Assembly (NCBI RefSeq): GCF_040054535.1
Contig: NC_090780.1
Coordinates: forward strand, 15,673,001-15,737,000
Length of the DNA: 64,000 nucleotides
Origin: Antennarius striatus
Lineage: Eukaryota > Chordata > Actinopteri > Lophiiformes > Antennariidae
Direction: 5' to 3'
Positions 37,067-48,643 of this stretch are shown piece after piece. The notes under the pieces were generated by a model. It was not told the origin of the DNA, did not search any database, and saw only the letters and a list, made by a program, of their open reading frames with translations. Every line of letters starts with the position of its first letter. Position 1 is the stretch's first letter. The position numbers and the translations under genes are program-made.

Positions 37067-40000
37067 ATGAAGCGACCAAGTAAGTTAGCGATTATAAAAA
37101 TAACAACCGAGTAACACGATTGTATAAAAACAATTAAAGGCCTTACAGTTGGCTAATACGGCTAGCTTCATCCTGGTTGTATTAGTCGCGACCTGTGTCA
37201 TAGGGCAATGTGTGTTATTTTCGTTGTAGCTAACAGTACGGGCAGCATGACATACTTCTCTCTTTATCCTTTGTTTTCAGAGTTAAAGAAAGCCAGTAAA
37301 CGGATGTCGTGTTCAAAACGATATAAAATACAGAAAAAGGTAAGCATCTGACACTACCTTTTACTTTTATGGACTATGAGGCCTACGTGAAGATGTTTGA
37401 AACTTACTGAACTGGTTTCCATGTCGACAATAAATGTATTTACAAGAGGCTCTTTGGTCATTTGTTTAGGTTCGGGAGCACAACAGAAAACTAAGGAAAG
37501 AGGCTAAGAAGAAAGGTGTTAAAAACCGAGTAAAGAAGGACCCTGGCGTGCCCAGCAGTGCTCCTTTCAAAGAGGAGGTCCTCAGGGAGGCCGAGCAGAG
37601 GAGGCTGCAGGTTGGTTGCTCTTTGCGACTTTAAGGCAGTTAATTACAGTGACTACTTGTATAAATACAGTATGCACATTCAGTTTTGTACTGAAGAGTG
37701 GGTTAAATGATCTTATGTACCTTAGTCATCTTCGTCAGTAATCAGTCGGTACTTAAGCGTGCTTGTAAATGTGCAGTATTTTTAAGCCACTGGAAGTGTC
37801 TTTTCCCAAATTACTTTTGTGTATATTACAGATTGAAGAAGAAAAACAAAGAAAACGACAAGTTAAGATAGAGGAACGAGCCAAGAAAAGGAAAAAAGAG
37901 AAGGAGTCTACTCGTAATGAAATTGAACCCCAAGCCAAAAAGGCTCGACAGGTAAAAGACAAACAGATTCAACTTTTGGATCAACATATTTTTTTTTCAA
38001 AATTCTGACATTATTTTGATACCATAGGATAACATTCAAAAGAAATCTGTGAAACAAACAACCCCAGACAAGAACTCAAAAGAATACCTCTGCGCAGAAC
38101 TACTCAAGGTAAAATTAAGCAACTTAAATCAGTGTTGTAATGGAGAAAAGTATAGTTTATTTGGTAAACCTGACATTAACATGGCTTCTTTACATTTCAG
38201 GTAATAGATACATCTGATGTAGTGATAGAAGTCCTCGATGCCCGTGATCCACTTGGTTTCAGGTGTCCAGAGCTGGAGCAGGCGGTGATTCAAAGTGGCA
38301 ATAAGAAACTGCTTTTGGTTTTAAACAAAATAGGTAAATCAACATTATTTTTTGTATATTTATGGTTTGTTTTTAAATATGCCAACTTTTGTTTCTGATT
38401 GATTGTTTCTGTTGTAGATCTGGTACCAAGAAAGATTGTGGAGAAGTGGTTACGGTGTTTGGAAAAGGAGTTTCCTGTTGTGTTGTTCAAAGCATCAACA
38501 CAGATCAAGGACAGAACAGTGGTATGAGGTGCATTTTAAAAGTCACTGATCCAAAATAAATACATCCCGCTTCAAAGCGGTGTATTGTAATTGTCAGCGT
38601 TTGTGTGTTTGTCCGTCCGTCCGTTAGTCAACCAAATATCTTCGCAAAGAAAAAGCACATTACTCCGTCGGCAAAGGTGATAAAATGAGATGATGACCGT
38701 GACCTTGAGAAAACTAGGTCAAGGTTTAATTTTAACTTTTGCACACTCAAGAACCGGATAAGATAGAAAGATGAGGGAGAACGCCAGTGTAACACCGTAG
38801 GTCAAAGCAATAGTTTTGATCTGTGAAAGTAGGTCAGAGCACTAGCTTTGATCTTTGACCAATGCAACTAGATCAGGGCAAAATTTTGAATTTGAAGGTG
38901 TAGCGGGACGTTGCAGTCTGACTGCATTGGTTCTTGTTAGATTTGTGAATGAAGTTAAAGCTACTCTGTCTGCTTGGACTGTGGGACATGAAACACGGGT
39001 AAAATTCAGTTCATATTTAGATCGAGGTGTATGTGATATAGCACATATTCCAAAAGGACAAAATGGAAAGGATTATGATGTTTTGACGTAATATGGTAAA
39101 TAAAGGGCAGGAATATTTTTTTTCATTATTCATTAATATAAAAATAATTCGGCTACATCAATACTCACTGAATTTTCAGCCCAACATTGCCAAGGCCAAA
39201 ATAGTTATTTGCCTCTCCTCCCCAGTTTTAATTGCTTTATTATTGAGGAAAGTGCTGCTAATCGTGTATCTACATCAGTGTAATAAGGAGGACTGAGAAA
39301 GTTGAGCAGCTTTTGTTGTGCTGTTATAACTGGTTATAACCTCCAAGATTAAAAGCAACCCACACAAATTAAGTGACTGTGTCATTCACAGAACTAATGT
39401 GTGCTTGTGAACAAAATAGATTTTGTTTTGTGTGAGTCAGAAGCTTCAGCCAATTCAAATGTTAATTTAAAATATATTTGAGGGTGTTCTCCTAAAGTAT
39501 CTTTGTATTTTTCTTCCTCAGAAAGCTAAGAAAAGCAGGATAGTTCCCTCCAATGAAACCCTGATTGGATCTCGAGCAGCAGCCTGCTTTGGAAAGGATT
39601 GTCTCACTGAGCTGCTTGGAAGTTTGGCAGCTAAAATCCCAAATGAAGCTCCACTCAGAGTGGGAATAGTTGGTAACCTCTGCTTCTTTTCATATAAAGT
39701 GTATTTCATCACAGGAGATTTAAATACATCCATAGAAAAACGAGACCGTATTTGTCACCATCTGGAGAAATTTCTTTCATTACAGCAGATCAAAAAATAG
39801 AATAAAAACAGCATAAATTTAGCAAAAATATAGTTTCGGGGTATCTAATGAATTAGATTGTGCTTTTTTCTTTTTGTGTCCTTTTATCCTCAGGTTTTCC
39901 TAATGTGGGAAAGAGCAGTCTCATCAACAGTATGAAGGGGACCCTGGCGTGCAACACAGGTATCAAGAGAGGCATGACAAAGTGAGTGACATGCACTCTT

Positions 40001-43000
40001 TCTCTCTGATTATGTATCTTCAAATCAAGTTTGATGATTCTTTGATTCTTAGTTACCAACTATTCCCACTCTGAGTGGATGATTCTTAGCATTGGCATCG
40101 CTGGGGTCTGCACAGTAGTCACATTGCAGGACATGAGTGTCAAGAGTTCAAACACTTTGTGTTTTACTTCATACATTTCCTCCTACAAGAAGAAAATAAT
40201 TTAAAGGTGTCATATTTCTCATTTTCTTCACCTGAGTGACAGAAGTTTGTGTGATTGAACCAAATTTAAGGTTTTTATTTAGACAAGTTGATACTGTACA
40301 TGTAAGCTGTGCATGTACAGTGTATGTATCTTCAAGCTGTTAAGGCTGTTTGCTCAGTGTGAAAGCCAGAGGCCTGTACCATAAAGCTTGATGAACCTAG
40401 TCGGGCTTCCTCTTACTTATCTGGCTTCACTTACCGAGACATCCACCCTCCGGATTTTCGGTACCATAAAACCGGCTATCAACTCACTAATTCAATTCAG
40501 GCTTGTCCAGTCTAGATCTGTGCATGCTCACATAAGAAGGGCAGAGGTTGCTGCATGCGACCAATCGCAAACATAGAACAAACCGGCCCGAGCCGCATAT
40601 TTCAAAATGGAGGAGCAAACAATAATAATAAATACGAGCAATACAAATCAATAATACAGGCAAAAAGCAACACAGTTGCAGCTGCCAAACGGCGCCAGGA
40701 TCGCTGGCACAAAATCGCCGACTGTGTCAATGCGGAAGTTAGTGCCATTATAATATTACTTCCCCACTATGACTGCACTTGTATATCTGACTACAGTAAC
40801 GTGTGTGTTCCATAAATGTATGTGTGTATGACATTTTTCGTTATGGCATGTGATTGTAGCCCCCGCGACTTTATGAATAGCTCTACATACTGTGTTCTTC
40901 CCGAGGTTTTCGGCATCGCCAACAGAATACATAAAAGTACCTATGAATGAATCAATCAATCCATGATTTACTTAAACACATAATTGATTAATGGCATTTT
41001 ATCTGTGGCTTGCTTGTAACCCATCCAACAAGGGATTTAAGGACATCATAATAATTACGAACATCACTAAGAAATATATTAACTGGCAAAGAACCTCAGT
41101 GCAATGCACACTGTCTGCGGGACTGTCAGCGCGTGGTTGCGGTGCGTTACATTACTGATGTAAGGCTCCAGCAGCTGACAGATGTAATGTAACCCCTCTC
41201 CCCAAAACCTGTACCTTTCGTACAGTGATTGTCAGGCAATTCAAACGGATTACAGCGATCTCTAAATATTCTCTCGCGCCTGAGCGCTGTTCGCACAAGC
41301 TGTGCACCAAGATCCACCGAGTTCTCATAAAACGGACAGCCCATTTTCCAAGAGAACTGATTGGTCAGTAGGTGGGGCTGTTATACCCGCTGAGCTCTGA
41401 TTGGTCAGTAGGTGGGGCTGTTATACCTGCTGAGCTCTTATCCTGAACTTATCCTGTTCCGGAGCAGGTTAGGTGTTCAGCAAAGGTTACCGCGACAACG
41501 TAGCCCGATAGAAAGCCACCTTTATGGTACCGAAAAGCCAGGGTTAAGCCTGAAGTTATCTCACTAAGCCGTAATCCAGCTTTATGGTACAGGCCTCAGG
41601 TTGCTTTTCCATGTAACATGGAAAACTTTGTGTGCATGTTTACTGGAGGTGTCTTAACGTTTTTCTATTTTCATGGAATGATTAATTCAATAAAGGTAGT
41701 AATTCAAGTCATCTAATGAATAGTCTTTTATGTTTTGTTATAATGTAATTAGCATAAATATACAGGGAAATGTTTGTCAGTGTCATGCAGCCCTATTTCC
41801 AGTGTATTTAGCCAAGTTGTTAATGTTGTAAAAAGTAGTAGTCAGTATGTCAACATAATCAAATATTCCTTGCATCCACCTCAGTTCCATGCAGGAGGTG
41901 AACATAACAAAGAATATGAAGCTAATTGACAGTCCAGGAGTGGTGGCTTTACTTTCAAATCACCCAGCATCGATGGCACTGAGAAGCCTGAAGGTGGAGG
42001 AGAGTCTGGAGAGCGTGGTGGAGGCTGTTACCAGTCTGCTCAAACAGTGTGACAAGACTGAGGTATGAGTTCCTGTCATAGGAGGCAAAGGAATCAGGTG
42101 TTATCTTATAAAGTGTTTTAATAATAACCTGCTCCTAAACTTGTTTTAGGTCATGCTTCATTATAATGTCCCTGACTTCAGAAACCCTCTGGAGTTCGTA
42201 AGCTTGTTTGCCAAAAAGCGTGGATTTCTGCAAAAGAAAGGAATCCCTAACATGGAGCAGGCAGCCACAGTTTTCCTGACTGATTGGACAGGGTGAGCAT
42301 TTTGTGTCCAAGAGAAAAAGAAAAGGTTGTTTAGCCATAGTGTGGAAATGAGGACAAAAACACGTCTTGATGTTTCAGTGAAGACTTCTATCCAACTCTG
42401 ATCCAAGAATTGCAAAGAAAATCACAAATATTGGGGTTTATTAAGCAAGGGATGTTTTGTTAGATGTGATCTCACAGCATCTGTGTCTGGCTTGGCGTCT
42501 CTTTAGAGCCAAGCTGAGCTACCACTGTAAACCAGAGGAGAAATGCAGTCTCCCCACTTACATGTCTGATGCTGTGGTGGCTAAGATGCAGAATGACTGG
42601 GATCTAAACCGACTGAAGACAGGCAATCAGGAAACTCTCAAAGGTAATATTTCAATGATGCATGCATGACAACAGCAAGACTGCAGTAAAAGGGTGCTAA
42701 ACTGCTCCACTTGCATTCCTGACCTGTCTCGTTGAAGAATATTTGGTACGTTATCGAAGATTAAATGTGACAAAGGAGACCTCAAAATATTAAGCGCCTA
42801 AACTCCCCACGTCAGGCGAGTAGAAGACATTGTCATAATTAAAGCAATTGATCTCCTCCTTCAAAAGGAAATAAGAAAACTAAAAAAAAATAAAAATATG
42901 TGAATGTTTTTTTGAAGTATGTTGGCTGTCATCAAATACTAAATGAGGACATAATTTTCAAATGCAAATTTTCCATTCAAACTTTAGAAATGCCTTCCTG

Positions 43001-44047
43001 CTATTTGCATTAATTGGTATGGGATTGTACAATGTTAGCACTTTTTGAAACAAGGTTTAACAGCCTTTAAGAAGTTTTTATTTGTCAATATAATATTGTA
43101 CAACAAAATTGCAAGGTTATTGTGAAGCTCTGGTCCTGAGCCACTGCACCCTGATCGCCCTGCTGCTACCTGCCAACATAACCTAATGTTCCTAAGGTGC
43201 ATGTTTTCCCTGATGGGTGAAAAGCAGAGTATCCGGAGAAAACCCATTCAGACATGGAGAGAATATGCAAACTCTATACAGAAAGGCCTTGTTGGGGATG
43301 ATGGGATTTGAACCCATTACCTTCTTGCTGTCAGGCAACAGTTCTAACCACTATGCCACTGACCTTCAGTGTAAAGAGTCATGTGACCTCCTAGTCTTGA
43401 TTTTTATCAAAATACTGAAACAATGTTAGTTACTGTATGTCTGGGTTAGTGAAAATGAGCTTTGTGGTTTGTTTTTAAAGGTGCTAAATTTCCGAGCATA
43501 TCCGACATTTTAAGCTTCACCTCGCAAGGGCCGACAGCAGGACTGCTGACCTCTGAGAAAAAACCTGATGCTGCAGCCATGGAGACAGAAACCAGTCTGA
43601 GTGATGAGAATAAAGAGGTAATTTGTTTTTTCACCTTGGATAAACACACACTTATTTTGGTCTCCTGGAAGTGAGGACAAAAATTCATGTCTTGATATGT
43701 TTGTGAAGACTTCTAATCCAACTCTGATCCAGCTAACTTCACTTGTCTTGTAATCACTTTGTATCTTGAAGACTGTGAGACTTTAAATGTATGTCATTTC
43801 TTCCTCAAGCTTGAACAAACCATTAAAGAAGGAAACAAAACCACAGAACTGGAGAAAACGGATGAGTCAGTCACAAGTAAGTTGTTTTAAAATTAACGCT
43901 TTAAAAACTAAGATCAGTACTTAAAAGGCCTGTTTTATATTTCTCTTTCTTCTTCAAAAACCAGGCCAGGTGCAGAACCAGTCTTTCCCCATCAGCATCA
44001 GCTCCTCCACAGATGATGCCTACGACTTCAATACAGATTTCAAATGA
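37067..44047 (+). CDS. gnl3: Nucleostemin, guanine nucleotide-binding protein-like 3
   Basis: Nucleolar GTPase of the YlqF/YawG circularly permuted family, involved in ribosome biogenesis and stem-cell proliferation; 544 residues (human ~549). Exons: 37067-37079, 37281-37339, 37470-37610, 37832-37951, 38028-38108, 38201-38333, 38418-38521, 39522-39672, 39894-39981, 41885-42062, 42150-42292, 42507-42643, 43481-43617, 43810-43876, 43965-44047; all GT-AG and in phase. The N-terminus is a basic, nucleolar-targeting and coiled-coil region (~1-115). The GTPase motifs appear in permuted order: DARDPLG at 151-157, G4 NKID at 180-183, G1 GFPNVGKSS at 268-276, G3 DSPG at 312-315. The C-terminus is acidic ([14 protein letters not shown]). 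Introns host a Helitron-like element, a Harbinger element and a SINE. First exon codes only four and a third residues. Confidence 0.96.
38565..38936 (+). mobile_element. Helitron-like non-autonomous element, copy 1 (gnl3 intron 7)
   Basis: Begins A/TCCCGCTTCAAAGCGG and ends GCAGTCTGACTGC, ten bases, then CTTG/T. A 5' TC, a GC-rich palindrome close to the 3' end and insertion between A and T are Helitron hallmarks; the 3' CTTG departs from CTRR by one base. It shares order and words with the copy at 60631-61052 (TATTGTAATTGTCAG, GATAAGATAGAAAGA, GAGGGAGAA, GCCAGTGTAA). No coding content. Confidence 0.55.
40555..40750 (+). pseudogene. Harbinger Myb/SANT-like DNA-binding protein remnant
   Basis: The second protein of Harbinger transposons, which carries a trihelix/Myb-like domain and brings transposase to the ends. 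The frame shows [20 protein letters not shown] followed by ADCVNA, matching the start of the Myb-like domain (the K-x-N-x-x-AAA-x-x-R-x-x-W-x-x-IAD-x-VNA pattern). The likely start ATG at 40607 is in another frame and is separated by an AAT/ATA slippage run. The rest of the domain is deleted after VNA. A CCAAT box lies at 40560-40564, upstream. Confidence 0.7.
41147..41344 (-). pseudogene. Harbinger transposase N-terminal fragment
   Basis: From the ATG at 41342-41344 the frame reads [20 protein letters not shown] then [20 protein letters not shown], which matches the N-terminal leader of PIF/Harbinger transposases (R-x-RxF-x-x-R-x-xPF-x-LPD). About 40 codons in, it degrades; the DDE catalytic domain is missing. 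Two CCAAT-containing 40-bp repeats lie directly upstream on its strand (41358-41437). Confidence 0.7.
41358..41437 (-). repeat. Tandem 40-bp duplication containing CCAAT boxes
   Basis: Two copies of a 40-bp unit (41358-41397 and 41398-41437) differing mainly at one C/T. Each carries ATTGG on the plus strand (CCAAT on the minus strand), 20-60 bases upstream of the transposase start, so it looks like the element's duplicated transposase promoter. Confidence 0.7.
43128..43372 (-). mobile_element. tRNA-derived SINE in gnl3 intron 12
   Basis: Minus-strand head GTCAGTGGCATAGTGGTTAG (A-box) and ATGGGTTCAAATCCCATCAT (B-box), then GAGTTTGCATATTCTCTCCA, the conserved post-head segment of fish SINEs. 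The tail side toward 43130 is degraded (CAGTGGCTCAGGACCAGAGC). Confidence 0.75.
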
Positions 44048-45434
44048 GCATCACCTTTAGACTGTTGTGCCTGTGCGTGTCTGGCCTGATGATCTGGATA
44101 CATGGGCATACTGAAGTTCAGAGTCACTCGTAATTGACTGGGATTGGGTTTGAGTGGCACTGCTGGGTTGAGTGATGTGAAGGTGCTGTTGGTGTCTGTC
44201 TTCAAACTGATCTGGAAGAGAGTTTCTGGACAAGGACAGTCCTATCCATGATCCAACACTATATTTTTTAGATCACTTCAATTTTGTATGACCAGGGAAT
44301 TTGAACTCCATAAAGTAGTGACATGTTCTTTTTCTCCCAACTCAAGTTCACCAGCAAGATGGTGTCGATGCAGAGCTGTAAATAGACAATAGCCTATAAA
44401 TGTAATGAATTTTGTCTTTTTGATTTTGTGCCTCTACTTGCTGTCTAGCTGTATTTTGTCAAGACTCGACCATAACAACTGTTCTAGTTTTTGTCATTTT
44501 ATCTGCACTTCATTTTAGTTTTCACAGAAGACATTGAAAGATGACTGGGACATGAACTCATGCAAAAACACAACAAATGAAAAAAAAAAAAAAGTTTAAT
44601 TACAAGTAACTGATAAAATATTTAATAGACAAGATGACCCTTTTGACTTGTATGATAAATGCATGAGAACTTTGAGCAAATGTGTTTATAACTTCTGCAG
44701 AGGTGAATTATCTTAGCTTTTTTCATAGATTAAAAACCAAACAATTGACACAAGGCAGCACAGATTTTGTCTTCACATCTGGTAGTTTGTATCAATCAGT
44801 TCATATTTATGAAAAATGTCATTCAAAATAATGCAGTTAGAGAATTGCTTTGATTCCTGCTGGAAATGCTAAAGGAATTGTTGACTGCAGTTAATATATG
44901 AATAATAAGTTCCGGTACAAAAGAGATCAATACTTTTCCACAGGGAGTGTTGAATTGAGGTAACAGCAAACCTACAGTAAGGAAGTGTATGATCACAGCT
45001 ACTTAAACCATGATTACAATTGCCAAACAATTCATAATTCTGGTAAACTAAAAAAAAAAAACCCATCTCATTACTGCCGAATGGGACTAAATCAAACATG
45101 TGTAAAGGTCATATATGCTTTTGAGCTCTAGTCATTTTCTGGATTAAGCTCTCAATATGGGTAGCAAAACTGTCCATGCTTTGAGTGAATTGATTTGCTT
45201 TCAACAGAGTATTACATGAAACGCATGACACGGCAATGGTAGTAAGTAGTGGTTGTAAGTATCTGTACTGCAAGCACCATTAAGACGCAGTGGGTCAAGA
45301 AAAAATGCTAAATGTGAGAGTAACAAGTCAATATGCTGGGAGGATGACAGAAAAAGATGGAAAAGTCCTAGCATATTTCCTGAGGTATCCAAGGGTGAGG
45401 TCCTGCTGGCACTTGACTGGTATAAAGTTCCAGT
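44048..45434. other. Tail-to-tail 3' region of gnl3 and glt8d1
   Basis: Contains the 3' UTRs of two convergent genes. A poly(A) run at 44579-44593 may be a retroposed tail. I cannot place a canonical AATAAA for either gene with confidence. Confidence 0.4.
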
Positions 45435-47952
45435 TTAATTTTGTTTGTTGCTTATATGTCTTCGAACAGGAGTGAATTTTCCTGTGGGGTCTGAAATAAA
45501 CCACTTGTCCCAGACTTCAGCAAAGGAGGATGTTCTGCCCCAGGGCTTATAATGTCCGTTCCAGTGGAGGAGTTTGGCAGCTTTTACAAACTGAGGAGAA
45601 TAACGGTTTCCAGCTCCTGTAATGCCTGAGAAAGATAGTTGAACCATCACATTAAGTTTCATATCACAACATCTCAAGCAGGAATAACATTTTAATACTG
45701 TATTGGAGTGTATAAAAAAAAACACCCTTTTCAGTAACATCAAAACCTGCATCCCTAACTTGAATGGGAGCTTGCTGAGTCATTAGTGGTTTCTGGCACA
45801 AATATATGACTTTATTTTACAACAGAACTTTATTGAACTCTTGATTTTGAAGCTCTAGGAAGCAGCTTGCTTTGCGTGATGGCTGTTGGCAAGCTAAAAT
45901 ATAGACTTGTTCCCTTAGAAATACTTCTAAAAATTTCTCTGCAATATTTATGCCTTTATGGGTCCGTTATCATGAGCAACTGTCACACACAGCTCTTATA
46001 GAAGTTGTCAACAAGCAAAATGAGTTTGGTTTCTATATTGTCAATGTACATTAATGCCCTGTAAGTAACTAAATAGAGCATACCAAGGTGCCTTATGTGC
46101 CACATTGGGTCAATGGTGGAGTGACATTTGTAGAACACAATGAGTAGTGGAGGGGTGGTAACACTGTCTCCCAGAGTCTTGCTGTACAGGTCCTCCCTGA
46201 TGAAAATGACAAATTCCGCTTGTTATGAAATTACTTTTTAACCACACTATGTTAAGTGTAGAATGGACAAAGATTCTGACATTTTTTCCCTTCAATTTGT
46301 GCCTTAACCCATCTTTGCACCACTGTACATAATATACCGTGCATTCAGTTCCATCCAGTGCTCCAACTGCTGGGTGATGTTCTGATTTTTCCACTCTGTC
46401 AGGTTGGCGATGATGAGCCCAGGGTTGAAGGAGCAAGTTTTGGCCCTCATCTTAAGCTTCTTTATAGCCTCCTTCTTGAAGTCCAGGAAGCCTATATAGT
46501 TGTTCTATTGAAAATAATCATCTAACCATCATGATACAAAATAATAGATTTTTAATAACTGAAATGGCTCAGGTAAGAAATGCCCACCTGATTTCCAGCT
46601 CCTCGGACAATGCCCTTTGCAGAAGCTGAATCACAGTCATCTGAAAAGGCAGCTGCATGGCCTGGTTTAAGACTAGTTTCATACAGCTCTTGAATATCCC
46701 CTAAGAGTTGACAGGAAAATTTTATTCCCTCCTAAAGAACAATCTCATATTGTTGGAACATGCCTTGAAATGTTACATGAAACACATTCTCAGAATGTAA
46801 ATAGAAAAAGTCTTCTTAGATTGGTGGTATATACTGTAGTTGGTACTTCTTTTCTTACCTTGCACAATAACATCATCATCCAAATAGATGGCTTTCTCTG
46901 CTTCAGGTAAGAACATGGGTAGATAAAACCTGGCAAAAGCTAACTGAAAAACAGATTATTAATGAAAAAGATTGCAAAAGATGAATAGCATAAATCCATT
47001 CTCTGGCTTAGTGATTAAATATACTTGCTCACCGGTTTTTCCCGCATCTGTGGATCTTCAGATATCTTGCTATTCAGGAGCTCAGGCTTAAAAATTACAA
47101 TTTTATATTTGATATTTTTAAGCTGTGTAGAACTAAGCCACAGTCTGGTGGGTAAAAAGAGGATATGCCAGATAATGTTAATTTACACCACATAGGATGA
47201 ACATTTCACAAGTTCTTTTTAGCTAAGGACACAAAACTGCAATTCATAGAATGACAGACTTGCTTGATTGTCTTACTTCAGGTGATCCACGGTGTCATTC
47301 AGTGTTACGATGGTGAAGGCCACATTAACTTTAGTGTTCTGGTAGGCGCTGTTCATGGCAGCAACCACAGCACCAAGTCTGTCTTCAGCAGCCGTGATGA
47401 GCACAGGGACTTCCACTCCACTTCTTATTTGTGGCCTGATGTCTTGAGACAACTCGGATTCAAAAGGAAGAATCACCCCAGAATCTGCATAAAGACGTAT
47501 TTTGGAGATGATAGGCATCAAACTCCATGGATTTAATTTAATGCTCCTGGTTTTCACGAGATGTTTCATGTCATTCCAGAAAAAAAATAACAAAAAACAA
47601 TATCCCAAATATAAATACAGAGTATAGTAGTTAATTGAAAGGGCAATTCTCCCGGCACCAAACATACCTGGGGTTTCCTTGCGTAAGAAGTCACTGAGGT
47701 TGAGAAGATTTCGTTGAATTATAATCAGAAAAGCCACAGCCAGCAATACGAGGATGATCACGTTAACTGAAACACAGCGACAAGCGGAATACCAACTAGT
47801 TCTCATCAATATCAGGACAATAATATTTGTGTTTGGAATATACATTTCCATTCATTTTTTCCTTCATTGGTCAAATTTAACGTAACATATGGTTCGAAGA
47901 TACAGATAGCTAACTACCCCATTAGAGCTGACTTACCTCTCCTCAGTGTCAT
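45435..47952 (-). CDS. glt8d1: Glycosyltransferase 8 domain-containing protein 1
   Basis: Type II membrane protein of the GT8 family (galactosyltransferase-like fold), Golgi-type; its acceptor substrate is not established. 364 residues (human ~371). Exons: 47952-47937, 47766-47668, 47484-47277, 47144-47033, 46943-46859, 46700-46588, 46504-46338, 46196-46084, 45616-45435; every junction is GT-AG and in phase. A short cytosolic MTLRR precedes a membrane anchor (VNVIILVLLAVAFLIII, ~6-22). The luminal GT8 domain starts near VLITAAEDRLGAVVAAMNSA. The metal-binding DXD motif is IYLDDDVIV (DDD at 167-169). RGAGNQ/NNYIGFLDF, CSFNPGLIIANLTEW and HWNGHYKPWGR are all family blocks. Divergent from spcs1, as in human. 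Confidence 0.95.
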
Positions 47953-48643
47953 GACAGCGCTCTAAATAAAACAAAAATAATACTACAAGATCTCAAATTG
48001 GTCACAATGCAGCTCAATCTGTAGTAGCTGTCTAGCAACCGAGGACTGACGTGAACCCGAATTGTTGCTGCACCATTGCCTGCACAGATGTCACGAATAG
48101 AAAAGTTATTCGTTTCAGGCTGTTCTTATACCACAAAAATACGTTCTGCGCATGTGACGTCAGCCTAACAAACACACACGAATGGAAATACAGTACATAC
48201 AAACTTCTGTACTTAAAACCTAGAACCAAACTGCCAACTCAACATCAACAAGTTGAACCTACGGCCAAATTTGCACGTAGGTGGTGGGTGTCTTCGTGTT
48301 TGCCTGATTATAAAGTTGATTTAGCTGGCTGTTTGCAGTGTAAAAAATATTAAAAGTTAAGTTGAATTTTATATAAATGTTCAATAAACAAAATTTACTT
48401 TTTATTATCGATATAAATGAGGACATTTTGAAGAAAATGTAAAAATAATATCAGGCAATGGTCTAGGCAGCATTTTACCCAAGCCATGTTGTTTTAGGAT
48501 ACGTGCATCTGCACAGAAGTTATAACGCTAAAAACACCAGTGGGTCCTTCATAACGTGACGCATCTTTTTGAAACCGGAAGTGAAATAGCTTCACTTTGC
48601 ATCCGAAGCTGTCTTTTTGTGCTCGCTCGTTTTAAGTGGAAAG
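47953..48643. promoter_or_regulatory. Divergent promoter region of glt8d1 and spcs1
   Basis: The 691 bases between two divergent start codons include a perfect palindromic CRE, TGACGTCA, at 48155-48162. An ETS consensus ACCGGAAGTG lies at 48574-48583, 60 bases before the spcs1 ATG, with a CGTGACGCA half-CRE at 48555-48563. No TATA box is near either start. GLT8D1 and SPCS1 are also divergent in human. Confidence 0.6.

Larger units (their letters stand above)
40370..41596. mobile_element. PIF/Harbinger DNA transposon, internally deleted (gnl3 intron 9)
   Basis: Perfect 19-base terminal inverted repeats (AGGCCTGTACCATAAAGCT) flanked on both sides by CAG (40367-40369 and 41597-41599), a 3-bp duplication as expected for PIF/Harbinger. 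Subterminal GGTACCATAAA words are also inverted (40459-40470 and the complement at 41522-41531). The 1227-bp element holds remnants of both Harbinger genes in opposite orientation: a Myb/SANT-like ORF on the plus strand and the start of the transposase on the minus strand. Confidence 0.88.

Noticed and set aside
43300-43372. Possible tRNA gene on the minus strand
   Set aside because: The head is followed by the standard SINE post-head segment and lies in a gnl3 intron; SINE is the better call.
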